Below the pieces are notes generated by a model that was given only the letters and a program-made list of their open reading frames with translations, made no database searches and had not been told where the DNA came from. This document shows, in pieces, positions 24,662-33,362 of a DNA stretch of 35,581 nt. Source of the stretch: Bacteroidia bacterium. GTDB lineage: Bacteria > Bacteroidota > Bacteroidia > UKL13-3. The stretch lies in contig JAKLJI010000031.1 of the NCBI GenBank assembly GCA_023151275.1, positions 1-35,581 on the forward strand, read 5' to 3'. Within the stretch, counting starts at the first letter, position 1, and every line of letters starts with the position of its first letter. The position numbers were made by a program, and so were the translations under genes.

Positions 24662-27600
24662 GTGTCGATTAATTCACTAGATGGTTATTGTTTCTTTATT
24701 TCAGGAAATACTACCTCAACTGCCAGTACCAGTACGCCATTGAAATTGTATGATAGAAGTGATGAAATAACCAGTCGCTTTTATTATGATGCATTGGGAA
24801 GATTAGTTGTTTCGCAGAATGCCAAACAATTTTATTCCGGAGCTGCTTTAAGTAAAAATGTCTATTCCTATACTTTATATGATGCAATAGGGAGAATAAC
24901 GGAGGTTGGTGAAATTACATCAACATCTCCAATTGAAACTGCTTATAACGGGAGTAAAATGGACCAAAGTCTTTTTAACTCATGGATTAACCAATCTGGT
25001 AGTTCCCGCAAGCAAGTAACCAAAACTTTTTACGATCAGGCAGTATTTACATCTACTCCAATTGGTACAGCCCCATATTTAAGACATCGGGTGAGCAGTA
25101 CTACTTATACGGAAAACTTTACTGGAAATATAAATGCGTACAATTCAGCTACTCATTATGCTTATGATGTTCACGGAAATGTAAACAAAATTGTAAATGA
25201 TTTGCCAGAACTTGAAGTGTATGAAGCACGTTATAAGGTAACTGAATACGAATATGACGTTTTAAGTGGGAAGGTGAACCAGGTTATTTTTCAGAAGAAT
25301 AAAAATGACCAGTTTGCACATCATTATGAATACGATAACCTCAATAGGTTAACCGGTGTATATACCTCACAAAAAAGTTCCGTGTTTTATGGAGAGCAAT
25401 ACCATTCTCTATGGCAAAAAGATGCAAAGTATAGTTATTATTTGCATGGACCATTGGCCAGAATAGAAATAGGAAATGATAGGGTGCAGGGATTGGATTA
25501 TGCCTATAATTTGCAAGGTTGGTTGAAAGGGGTGAATTCTGCCACATTATTAGCTGAACGCGATATGGGTAAAGATGGGTGTGTTACCTGTGCGACAAAT
25601 CTAAACTCAAATTTTGCGAAAGATGAAATGGGTTTTGTTTTGGGTTATTTTGAAGGAGATTATACTCCTGTAACTACTTTTGCTTCAAATGCATATTTTG
25701 ATATATCAACAAAAGACCCTAGCCAGACTAACAGCGAATTGCTGAATGAAAAAAAGGACTTGTTTAATGGCAATATCAGTTATATGACCACCGCAATTGG
25801 CAAGTTTATGGAGGGATTAGATACCAAACCAAATTCAATGGTTTATGGATATGACCAGTTAAATAGGCTATTAAGCACTAAGCGTTTTAACAATATCAAT
25901 GTAATAGATAATTTTTGGGAACAAAGTGGTCAATCGAATACCGATTATAATGAAACATTTAGCTATGATGAAAATGGAAATATTTTATCGTTGCGAAGAA
26001 ATGGAATTGATGCTGGAGGAACCAATGAAATGGATGTGCTGAGGTATCGTTATGAAAGTATTAACGAAAACCAAAAGAAAAATACCAATAAACTACTTTC
26101 AGTTGCTGATGATATTACAAATTATAATTTAACTGGTACTAGCGATTTTCCAAGTGGGCAAAGTTTTATTACTGGTTCACTTAATGGAAATAATTACCAA
26201 TACGATGAAATTGGGAATTTAGTAAAGGATTTACAAGAAGAAATTGAGGAAATTTCATGGAATGTTTATGGAAAGATATCAAAAATTAAGAGAAAAGAAG
26301 AAAGTACAAAACCTGATTTGGAATTTGCATATGATGCATCAGGATATCGAATTAAAAAGATAGTAAAACCTGTAGGAAGTGAGATATGGGATATAACTTA
26401 TTATTTAAGAGATGCACAGGGTAATGTAATGAGTACTTATACCTTGAAAGAGAATTCTCTGAAACAAGATAGACTTTATATTTATGGTTCCTCACGCCTT
26501 GGTGAATTAGTCGCTGATGCAAAGAACCAGGATGTATGCAGTATTTCAATTTCTGAGGATGAGTTATTGAATTCCAGAGAACAAGCCATTGATGGTTTCA
26601 TTCGAAATTTATTTTCTAATTTACAAGATCCTGCATTTACTGAACAAATTGTTTCCTATTGGAATGTAAAATGGAATGACTATTTTAGTCAAACAGGAAC
26701 AATGCATCCAAATACTAACAACATACAAACTCACAAATTTAACTGGAATGCTTGGGTGGAATGGATGTGCAAAATGAAGTGTTATGAAAATTTGAATAGC
26801 GAAGTTTTTGGAATTTGGGAAAATCATTGGAATGGCAGATTGCAAGCGTTTTATAATGGTACAATAACCTGTGGTTATGTAGAATGTCCGGAAACATACA
26901 CTGAATTATTAACTGAATGGACTGTAAACCTAAACAATGAAGTCATTCCACAAATGCACGCGCACAATTTTGTAAGTTCATGTAGTGTTCAAAACAATGT
27001 TTATGTAAAAGGAAGCAGGCGTTATGAATTAAGTAATCATTTGGGGAATGTATTGGCAGTTGTGAGCGACAGAAAAATTGAATCAGACGAAGATTATTTT
27101 TATGCTGGACCGGGCAGTGGTTATAAATTTGAAAATGGAACTTATATAGCAGTTGTTGATGGCGAATACAGACAAGACAGCGGCCCGGATGGAGTTATCA
27201 GTTCTTACTTCGCCGAAGTCATTTCTGCCAATGATTATTATGCTTTTGGTTCATTGATGCCGGGTAGAAGTTTTAGTGGAGGGGGGTATAGGTTCGGGTT
27301 TAATGGGCAGGAACAGGATTGTCAAACCTATGGAGCAGGAAATACCTTTGATTTTGGAGCAAGAGTTTATGATTCTAGATTAGGTCGTTTTTTATCAGTT
27401 GATCCACTTTTAAATGTAAAGGCGGGAAGTAACCTATTTTCTTTCGGAGGTAATTCTCCTTTGAAAAATATTGATCTAGATGGCCTTATAGAAATAGAAA
27501 TTGTAAGGAGAGTATATAATACATCAGGGAAGCTTTTAAGAGTAGAAAGATCTACCACAACAGTTATTACCTGTGAGGATATAGAAGGTATAACGAGAGA

Positions 27601-28237
27601 TAAAGTAACGGTAAATGTTAATTTTGTTGAAACTCCCTATGAAACTATTCATAAATCCATAGCCTATGAAGAAAAGTATTCTGGTTATGAGGTAGTCTCA
27701 GGAGGAAGGACTCCTAGAGAACAATTCAGAGACGATAATCCTGTATCTTATTATTTGGCACAGTTCATGATGAATAATCCTTTAGGAACTGGTAAGATAG
27801 TAGGAGCTACCCTAAATCGAGATTTTTTTACTGGAAAGTATTTAACTAATTTGGATAAAGCAGCGAGTGCATTAAGTGGAGTATTAGATATGTTTAGTCT
27901 GGGCGCAGCAACTGTAAAAGGAAAAGGAGGTCAAGCGGTAATTAAATGGGCTATAGGATGGTCCGCTGATAGGGCTTTTGAGGAAATAGCAGATAGGTTA
28001 GATATTGGAGTAGAGAAAAGTGGGAAATTTGTAGCCTACATGGTGCGTTTCGCAGCTTATGGAGACTATAAAAAGATAACTGAAATTATGACTGCTTTAA
28101 AACTTGGTGTAGATGGAGGGAAAAAGGGTTATGATGCCTACAAAGAAATATTTAGTAAATATGATATAAATTTAGATATCCCAATGAATATGAATGAGGC
28201 TATTAAACAGGAGATTATAAATAATGGCGGTAACTAA
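24662..28237 (+). CDS. RHS repeat protein with variable C-terminal domain, 5'-truncated
   Basis: The frame encodes 1191 residues without a signal peptide, from a GTG at 24662; an in-frame stop lies at 24626-24628. YD-type repeats run through 40-600 (YYDALGRLVV, YEYDNLNRLTG, FSYDENGNIL, FAYDASGYRIK). An unusual insertion fills about 622-785. The RHS core follows (about 788-942: YELSNHLGNVLAV, NDYYAFGSLMPGR, FGFNGQEQD, GARVYDSRLGRFLSVDPL, NIDLDG). After the core a unique domain of about 249 residues extends to the stop, with hydrophobic helices at 1064-1100. In this protein class that position holds the toxin or effector. The N-terminal, secretion-directing part is missing, so the gene may be a remnant or displaced tip, or start elsewhere. 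Confidence 0.85.
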   Translation: MSINSLDGYCFFISGNTTSTASTSTPLKLYDRSDEITSRFYYDALGRLVVSQNAKQFYSGAALSKNVYSYTLYDAIGRITEVGEITSTSPIETAYNGSKMDQSLFNSWINQSGSSRKQVTKTFYDQAVFTSTPIGTAPYLRHRVSSTTYTENFTGNINAYNSATHYAYDVHGNVNKIVNDLPELEVYEARYKVTEYEYDVLSGKVNQVIFQKNKNDQFAHHYEYDNLNRLTGVYTSQKSSVFYGEQYHSLWQKDAKYSYYLHGPLARIEIGNDRVQGLDYAYNLQGWLKGVNSATLLAERDMGKDGCVTCATNLNSNFAKDEMGFVLGYFEGDYTPVTTFASNAYFDISTKDPSQTNSELLNEKKDLFNGNISYMTTAIGKFMEGLDTKPNSMVYGYDQLNRLLSTKRFNNINVIDNFWEQSGQSNTDYNETFSYDENGNILSLRRNGIDAGGTNEMDVLRYRYESINENQKKNTNKLLSVADDITNYNLTGTSDFPSGQSFITGSLNGNNYQYDEIGNLVKDLQEEIEEISWNVYGKISKIKRKEESTKPDLEFAYDASGYRIKKIVKPVGSEIWDITYYLRDAQGNVMSTYTLKENSLKQDRLYIYGSSRLGELVADAKNQDVCSISISEDELLNSREQAIDGFIRNLFSNLQDPAFTEQIVSYWNVKWNDYFSQTGTMHPNTNNIQTHKFNWNAWVEWMCKMKCYENLNSEVFGIWENHWNGRLQAFYNGTITCGYVECPETYTELLTEWTVNLNNEVIPQMHAHNFVSSCSVQNNVYVKGSRRYELSNHLGNVLAVVSDRKIESDEDYFYAGPGSGYKFENGTYIAVVDGEYRQDSGPDGVISSYFAEVISANDYYAFGSLMPGRSFSGGGYRFGFNGQEQDCQTYGAGNTFDFGARVYDSRLGRFLSVDPLLNVKAGSNLFSFGGNSPLKNIDLDGLIEIEIVRRVYNTSGKLLRVERSTTTVITCEDIEGITRDKVTVNVNFVETPYETIHKSIAYEEKYSGYEVVSGGRTPREQFRDDNPVSYYLAQFMMNNPLGTGKIVGATLNRDFFTGKYLTNLDKAASALSGVLDMFSLGAATVKGKGGQAVIKWAIGWSADRAFEEIADRLDIGVEKSGKFVAYMVRFAAYGDYKKITEIMTALKLGVDGGKKGYDAYKEIFSKYDINLDIPMNMNEAIKQEIINNGGN

Positions 28238-28766
28238 AATGTCAAGCTATAAAAGTTCAGATATTAAGGCATACTTGTCCAATGAAGTATTGGTTATTGA
28301 AAGAAACGGAATGATATCAAGTATGAAAATTTCAATGATGATGATTTTTTTGTTTTGGTTGGTGTTTTTTTTAGTTGAACTGTTAAGGAAAAATAGTATT
28401 AGTGTTTTTGTTTTAATTATTTTACTGCTCTTTATTGGATACAATCTTTATCATGTTATTAAGGAGATTTCTTGGATGCGTTCTTTTAAAAGACTCATTT
28501 TAGAGCCATCTAATATGATAATTAAGATCAATAATAAATCACATACATATAAAAACCTAACAATTAAATTTATAGAATTTTATGGAGTAACAGAAACTAG
28601 TGGAGTGCCTTTTAAACGGTCGAAGATTGTAGTTAATTTTGAATTAGACAATATGAACAATAGGATAATAATTGATCGAGAGGCTCGTCAGAAAAAAGTT
28701 ACTGTTTTAAAAGAAATATTAGTCCATTTAGGAATTAGATATGAAGAATTGTATATTGGTAAGTAA
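28224..28766 (+). CDS. Two-TM membrane protein, candidate immunity protein
   Basis: The 180-residue product starts at an ATG at 28224, overlapping the RHS stop by 14 nt; an alternative ATG at 28239 starts one base after that stop. It has two membrane segments (about 34-54 and 60-78) joined by a short Lys/Arg-Asn loop, then a soluble domain of about 100 residues with strand-rich character (LILEPSNMIIKINN, IVVNFELDN, RIIIDRE). I recognise no family. Position directly behind a variable RHS C-terminus fits an immunity protein for a membrane-acting toxin. That role is inference from arrangement. Confidence 0.7.
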   Translation: MAVTKMSSYKSSDIKAYLSNEVLVIERNGMISSMKISMMMIFLFWLVFFLVELLRKNSISVFVLIILLLFIGYNLYHVIKEISWMRSFKRLILEPSNMIIKINNKSHTYKNLTIKFIEFYGVTETSGVPFKRSKIVVNFELDNMNNRIIIDREARQKKVTVLKEILVHLGIRYEELYIGK

Positions 28767-28897
28767 TGTTCGTTAATTTACCACTTATTAGTTTTGAGAG
28801 ATGGCAAAATGAAGGGACGGTTAAATAGATAATTTTAAAATTTAATTAATAGTAGGATAGAATGTTAATATTTTCGTGTATTAGAAATAAAATATTG

Positions 28898-28959
28898 GTA
28901 AATATATACAAAGATTTACATTAGATTAAAAGGTCATTGATTTGTTTGTATATATTTAC
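28898..28959. repeat. 15-bp perfect inverted repeat upstream of VCBS protein gene
   Basis: GTAAATATATACAAA (28898-28912) is exactly complementary to TTTGTATATATTTAC (28945-28959), with a 32-nt spacer. Each arm is itself a near-palindrome of TTTGTA..TACAAA type, so these look like two binding sites of one regulator in the 290-nt gap 28767-29056, which has no gene. Nothing else is seen in the gap. Confidence 0.55.
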
Positions 28960-29056
28960 AAAATTAACTTGTGATTTTTAAGGAAAAAATTAGGCATTCA
29001 ATAAACTTCTGAAACAATACTTCTTTTACTAATTTATTGAAAAATAATAATTACCA

Positions 29057-31594
29057 ATGATAATCCATATCAAACACCTCTTAACCCTTCTCTTTTTTAG
29101 CTTATTTCTGCTAAAAAATGCAAGTGCCATTCATACCATCACTTCTTTTTCGCCGGTATCTGCTTACCCGCGGGCTGTGGTTACCATTAAGGGCACAAAT
29201 TTGGCACCAACTGCGGGAGCTGTGCATGTGTTTTTTGGTAATGCCAAAGCACAGTTATTGGCTGTTTACAATGATTCATTAAAGGTTAGGGTTCCATTTG
29301 GTGCAACAGTAGCACCCATTACCATTTCAGTAAATGGGTTTACAGTGGCTACCTTAAATCACTTTGTACCTTCCTATCCGGCAAGTACCGCTACACCTAC
29401 CAATCTCAATTTCTGGCCAACAGAAGGCAATTTGAATTTGAGTTATACGGGGCAAAGATTGAGGCAATATGCCTCTGCGGATATTGATAATGATGGGAAG
29501 TTGGACTTGGTTAGTACGGTAGATTTCATATCTACAAGTACAAATGGGACTTTGAATAATCCTTATTACAATAGATTAAGAGTGTTTAAAAATATTTCAG
29601 GAAACGGAGGTGGAATAAGCAATAGTTTAATTGACCCAGATTTTTTGGACTTGGTAGGGGATTCAACGGTTTATTCATACAAGTTTAGTGCATTATGGGG
29701 ATTCAAAGTGGGTGATATCAATAGTGATGGTTTTTTGGATATTGTTGCAAGAATGGATTCAGGAATTACCGTTTTTATTAATAAAGGATTGGGGTTTTCC
29801 CATACAATGTTCCACAGAATTCACATACAACATCCTTTATTAGATTCAAAGCCACTTGCAAGTTTTTCTGAGCAATTTGCTTTAAATGATTTTGATGGAA
29901 ATGGGAAGTTAGATATCTTGCTTTTAACTGCGAGAAATATCATGTTGCTTTCAAATAATTCGATTGGAACAACTGTTAATCTTACAAATTTTACAATTAA
30001 TACAATAAGGACCTTTCCAAATGTGTCGCCCTACTATTCCATATTTGTAACTGGGTTAAATAGTGATAATAAGCCAGATATATTTTATCATTATAATAGT
30101 TCAAATAATGACTCAATATTTTTTCTTACCAATGAATTCGGAATTAACTCAATGGTTCTGGATTCCGCAGCATTCTCTGGACCAAGTTTTATAAAAACAG
30201 TACCTCAACCCAAAACAAGTCAAGTTTGTGATTTGAATAATGATGGACTTATGGATATTGCAACAGTATATCAAAACTTTAATGGATTCATACAAAATGG
30301 GAGTGGTACAGTTATTAATTTCCTTCCTGTTAGCTCTGTTGCCCAAGGTTCACCATTGAATCAAATGTTATTGGGTGATATTACAGGAGATGGAATTGTT
30401 GATATTGTTACTGCTTGGGGTGGCGGTATTGTAGTAAGAAGAAACAAACATCAAGCTTTTTCAATTTTAAGTGCAGATTCATTTACCAATACCACATATA
30501 GCAGACCTACTTATGGTTTACAGGAAATGGCAAATACTTTATTTGATTTAGACAATGATGGCAGACCGGATTTGGTTACTACAAGACAAGTTATCACTGG
30601 AGTTACTGCCACCAATCCCACAGCCAATTTGTTGATTTCTAGAAATACCTATGCACTCAGAACTCCAACAGTTAATGTGTCTTCTGCAACTTATAATAAT
30701 TTAAGTCCAACCTCTATCCGAATCACCATCAGTACTCCGGGAAATGGAACAGGAAGGGCAGTATTAATAAAATCAGGAACCGCTGCTATTACCAGCTTTC
30801 CAGTTAATTATACTTATTATGCCGCCACCCAGGTTTTTGGAACTTCACCCACCTTAGCAGATGGCTCAAGAGTAGTTTATGTGGGAGATACCAATGTGGT
30901 TGATATAACAGGATTGAGTCCATTTACCACTTATAGAATTGCCATAGTTGAAATGAATGGTTGGGCCAATGCAACTACCTTTTTAACAACAGGTGTTTAT
31001 ACGCTAACTGGAACAACCTTACCAGTAAGCTGGCTCAGTTTCGAAGGTAATAAAACCCAAGAAGGCATAGAACTATTTTGGAAAACAGCATCAGAAAAAA
31101 ACAATGATTATTTTGAAGTACAAAGAAGCTTCAATATGGAAAATTGGCAAACAATTGGAAAGGTAAAAGGCAGAGGAACTACCAATACAACTACACACTA
31201 TTCCTATACAGACAATGAAGCCATTTTAACAGCCAACAACGAAAACTATCCTGTTGTCTATTACCGTTTAAAACAAGTAGACTATGATGGAAGTACAGAC
31301 TATTCAACCGCCATCTCATTCGATCTTTACCAAAATGAAGAAGTAAAAGAAGAATTCGTAGTAGAAGTTTACCCGGTTCCATTTAACGAAACTCTCACAC
31401 TTCAAACCAACGCCGAAAGCGGTTTTGATTATTCCATTATAGACAACCAAGGCTTAGAAGTTTTAAAAGGAAGTTCAAAAAATAAAACACATGAACTTTA
31501 TACTTCAGAGTTTGGGAATGGAATGTATGTGGTTTTGGTGAAGAATTCGGTAACACAAGAATTGAGAACGGTGAAAGTGTTGAAAGTGGAATAG
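29057..31594 (+). CDS. T9SS-secreted TIG/VCBS-repeat protein
   Basis: The 845-residue protein has a signal peptide (about 1-24, ending NASA), an IPT/TIG Ig-like domain (about 26-104), then seven FG-GAP/VCBS-type calcium loops in which D-x-D-x-D-G recurs at about 142, 220, 278, 336, 392, 441 and 497, suggesting a seven-bladed integrin-alpha-like propeller. A fibronectin-like part follows (about 540-660, ending LSPFTTYRIAIVEMN), then a beta domain with WKTASEKNNDYFEVQRS, and a T9SS sorting domain (about 770-845, starting VYPVPF). Expected at the cell surface, possibly in adhesion or carbohydrate binding. No catalytic residues recognised. Confidence 0.9.
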   Translation: MIIHIKHLLTLLFFSLFLLKNASAIHTITSFSPVSAYPRAVVTIKGTNLAPTAGAVHVFFGNAKAQLLAVYNDSLKVRVPFGATVAPITISVNGFTVATLNHFVPSYPASTATPTNLNFWPTEGNLNLSYTGQRLRQYASADIDNDGKLDLVSTVDFISTSTNGTLNNPYYNRLRVFKNISGNGGGISNSLIDPDFLDLVGDSTVYSYKFSALWGFKVGDINSDGFLDIVARMDSGITVFINKGLGFSHTMFHRIHIQHPLLDSKPLASFSEQFALNDFDGNGKLDILLLTARNIMLLSNNSIGTTVNLTNFTINTIRTFPNVSPYYSIFVTGLNSDNKPDIFYHYNSSNNDSIFFLTNEFGINSMVLDSAAFSGPSFIKTVPQPKTSQVCDLNNDGLMDIATVYQNFNGFIQNGSGTVINFLPVSSVAQGSPLNQMLLGDITGDGIVDIVTAWGGGIVVRRNKHQAFSILSADSFTNTTYSRPTYGLQEMANTLFDLDNDGRPDLVTTRQVITGVTATNPTANLLISRNTYALRTPTVNVSSATYNNLSPTSIRITISTPGNGTGRAVLIKSGTAAITSFPVNYTYYAATQVFGTSPTLADGSRVVYVGDTNVVDITGLSPFTTYRIAIVEMNGWANATTFLTTGVYTLTGTTLPVSWLSFEGNKTQEGIELFWKTASEKNNDYFEVQRSFNMENWQTIGKVKGRGTTNTTTHYSYTDNEAILTANNENYPVVYYRLKQVDYDGSTDYSTAISFDLYQNEEVKEEFVVEVYPVPFNETLTLQTNAESGFDYSIIDNQGLEVLKGSSKNKTHELYTSEFGNGMYVVLVKNSVTQELRTVKVLKVE

Positions 31595-31957
31595 AGTTGC
31601 TCATTATTTCCATTTGAAGTTTGATATTATAAATTAATTTGATGGAATATTTTAGTAACATAATATTCAAAAAACAACTTATATCTATTTTAAAAGAAAA
31701 AACAATAAAAAAGAAAGCTTTGGTAATAGTTGGCACTGGTTAAAAGCAAGTCCGGAATGAAATGAAGCTTGTATAGTCTTGCTTTTAAAAATGATAGGTA
31801 TTGCAAGCCAACTTTCTTTGCGGCCTTTTTTATTGTTTTACTCAAGTTGCTAAAGGTAAATGAGCCATCAGCGTGCGGTGGGAAAAACAAATGCAAAAAC
31901 ATCCAATTTATGCGCGGACCGGTTTGTAAGATTAGTTTTTTAATTCAACATAAAACT
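31595..31957. other. Gene-free stretch
   Basis: I see no supported gene in this 363-nt AT-rich stretch. A minus-strand frame at 31690-31902 contains a Lys-rich helix (SKTIKKAAKKVGLQ) of the sort found near the active site of tyrosine recombinases, but without the H-x-x-R segment that should follow. It may be decayed mobile DNA. Confidence 0.5.
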
Positions 31958-32431
31958 ATGGGCGGTAGAACTGAATCTGAAATGCAACGACAATATCGTG
32001 AAGCGTTAGAACAAGAGCGTAGCGAAGAGTTGATAAAGAAGGGAGATATAATTCAAAGTTTTATTGACTTTTGTAAGGGAAAGGACATACTACTTACGAA
32101 AGATAACTTTGATTATATCCCAACAATTGGTGTTATTGCTACAACACCTAATTTACTGAAACGCCTTAATCCCAATATTCAATTAGATAAAGAAGAATTG
32201 GTACAAGTTCCATTGTTAGAAAAAGAGTATAATCGAAAATCTTTTGGTCCTGGTTATTATATCGGAGAGAATTATATAGCGATGGTTCATCCATATTTTA
32301 GAAGAGGACATGATCCATTAAACAATTTTGCTCCGGATTTCGTTTTAATTTTTCTGAACTTTAGCCAGCCTGAAAAGTATATAGCAGTTGATTTTGATAG
32401 AGTTAGAATTGATTTGGAGGGTGGGATGTAG
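31958..32431 (+). CDS. Hypothetical cytoplasmic protein, 157 residues
   Basis: I take the ATG at 31958 as start (MGGRTESEMQRQYREALEQER), since the frame upstream to 31769 has no family-like features and passes through gene-free sequence. The N-terminal 35 residues form a charged helix, followed by a compact alpha/beta part containing GPGYYIGENYIAMVHPYFRRGHDP and PDFVLIFLNF, ending in FDRVRIDLEGGM. No signal peptide or membrane segment. I do not recognise a family. Its isolation between secreted-protein genes near an RHS locus makes an orphan immunity protein conceivable. Confidence 0.55.
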   Translation: MGGRTESEMQRQYREALEQERSEELIKKGDIIQSFIDFCKGKDILLTKDNFDYIPTIGVIATTPNLLKRLNPNIQLDKEELVQVPLLEKEYNRKSFGPGYYIGENYIAMVHPYFRRGHDPLNNFAPDFVLIFLNFSQPEKYIAVDFDRVRIDLEGGM

Positions 32432-32831
32432 AAATTTAGACTCAAAACCAGCTACCAAAATCTATCGGGCATTATGAACCAGAGGGAAACATCTTGCAAA
32501 AATAAACGTGCGAAGCACACCGATTTAACTGAAAAAAGCGAGCCTGAAATAAACAGACCCGCCTTTGACTTTGAACCATCGGTATATTAATCACCATCGG
32601 TCACATCTTGCAAGAGCAAATCTAAATTGAAAAAATTAATTATATTTATAACCAAATAAGATTGTCCGATTAATAGGGGGGCAATCCACTATTCCTGAAA
32701 GCCATCAGTATTAATTTTTTATTCTCCTTGAAATTCTATTTAGCTACATTTATTTCAGAGCATTTTTTGAAAAAATTGCTTATTAGAAATGGTTAGATTA
32801 AAATTTTGAAATTTTAAAAGGGGATTTGAAA
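32432..32831. other. Gene-free stretch
   Basis: A 400-nt gap between convergent genes. A 38-codon frame (32474-32590, beginning MNQRETSCKNK) is less AT-rich than its surroundings but has no other support. CATCTTGCAA (near 32490 and 32604) and CACCATCGGT/ACCATCGGT (near 32566 and 32592) each occur twice, hinting at a decayed duplicated segment. No clear terminator was found. Confidence 0.45.
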
Positions 32832-33362
32832 TTAATCCTTGAGAAACCCTAATATTTTCATTTTCGATTCTGAAGTTAGATAAATTCCATTAAACAGTTT
32901 ATGATATGGAATAAATTCAAATTTCCCTTCAATCAAATTAATAAACACCAAACAGGGAGTTCTTTGGATTTTTAATTCTTTAAGAACTCCGTCATTATTT
33001 AAAAGTATTCCTTCCAGATTATTACTTGTGGTGTAATCATAATATAGTTCATCATAAATATCACAATAATAATTTAATTCTGACAAATTGGTCCAATAAT
33101 TTGAGATCGAAAACTTTGCACGAATAATTGAATAATACTTAGTATTTGAGTCTTTTGTTGAACAAAGGAAATTATTCAGTTCAATTTTACATCCAGTGCA
33201 ACAGTTTGCACTGTAAATTACAAAAATGCCTTTTTTAAATTTGATTTGGTTAATTTTTATAGTATCTCCTTTTAAAATTAATTTTTGATTTAACAAATCT
33301 TGAGAAACTGATAATTTACTTAATAAAATAAGTAAAAAAAGCAATCTGAATTTAATCTGCAT
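32832..33362 (-). CDS. Secreted thioredoxin-like protein
   Basis: The 176-residue protein has a signal peptide (about 1-20, ending SVSQ) and a C54-C55-T-G-C58 site after a beta strand GIFVIYSAN, with T135-P136 before LVFI at the position of the thioredoxin cis-proline. These features suggest a thioredoxin/redoxin fold acting on periplasmic disulfides, similar to the ResA/TlpA or AhpC/TSA group, though the sequence around the site is divergent. An extra Cys54 next to the CxxC is odd. The start overlaps the upstream secreted protein by 11 nt. Confidence 0.6.
   Translation of the reverse strand: MQIKFRLLFLLILLSKLSVSQDLLNQKLILKGDTIKINQIKFKKGIFVIYSANCCTGCKIELNNFLCSTKDSNTKYYSIIRAKFSISNYWTNLSELNYYCDIYDELYYDYTTSNNLEGILLNNDGVLKELKIQRTPCLVFINLIEGKFEFIPYHKLFNGIYLTSESKMKILGFLKD

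Noticed and set aside
24120-28237. Phase-variable inversion between the two head-to-head fragments
   Set aside because: I found no matching inverted repeats at both ends of either fragment and no invertase gene in the window.
31690-31902. Minus-strand frame resembling part of a tyrosine recombinase
   Set aside because: Only one Lys-rich helix is suggestive; the catalytic Arg and His motifs are missing, so it is not called as a gene.
32474-32590. 38-codon open frame with higher GC than its surroundings
   Set aside because: Too short, no export signal, promoter or known motif; kept only as a note in the gap.
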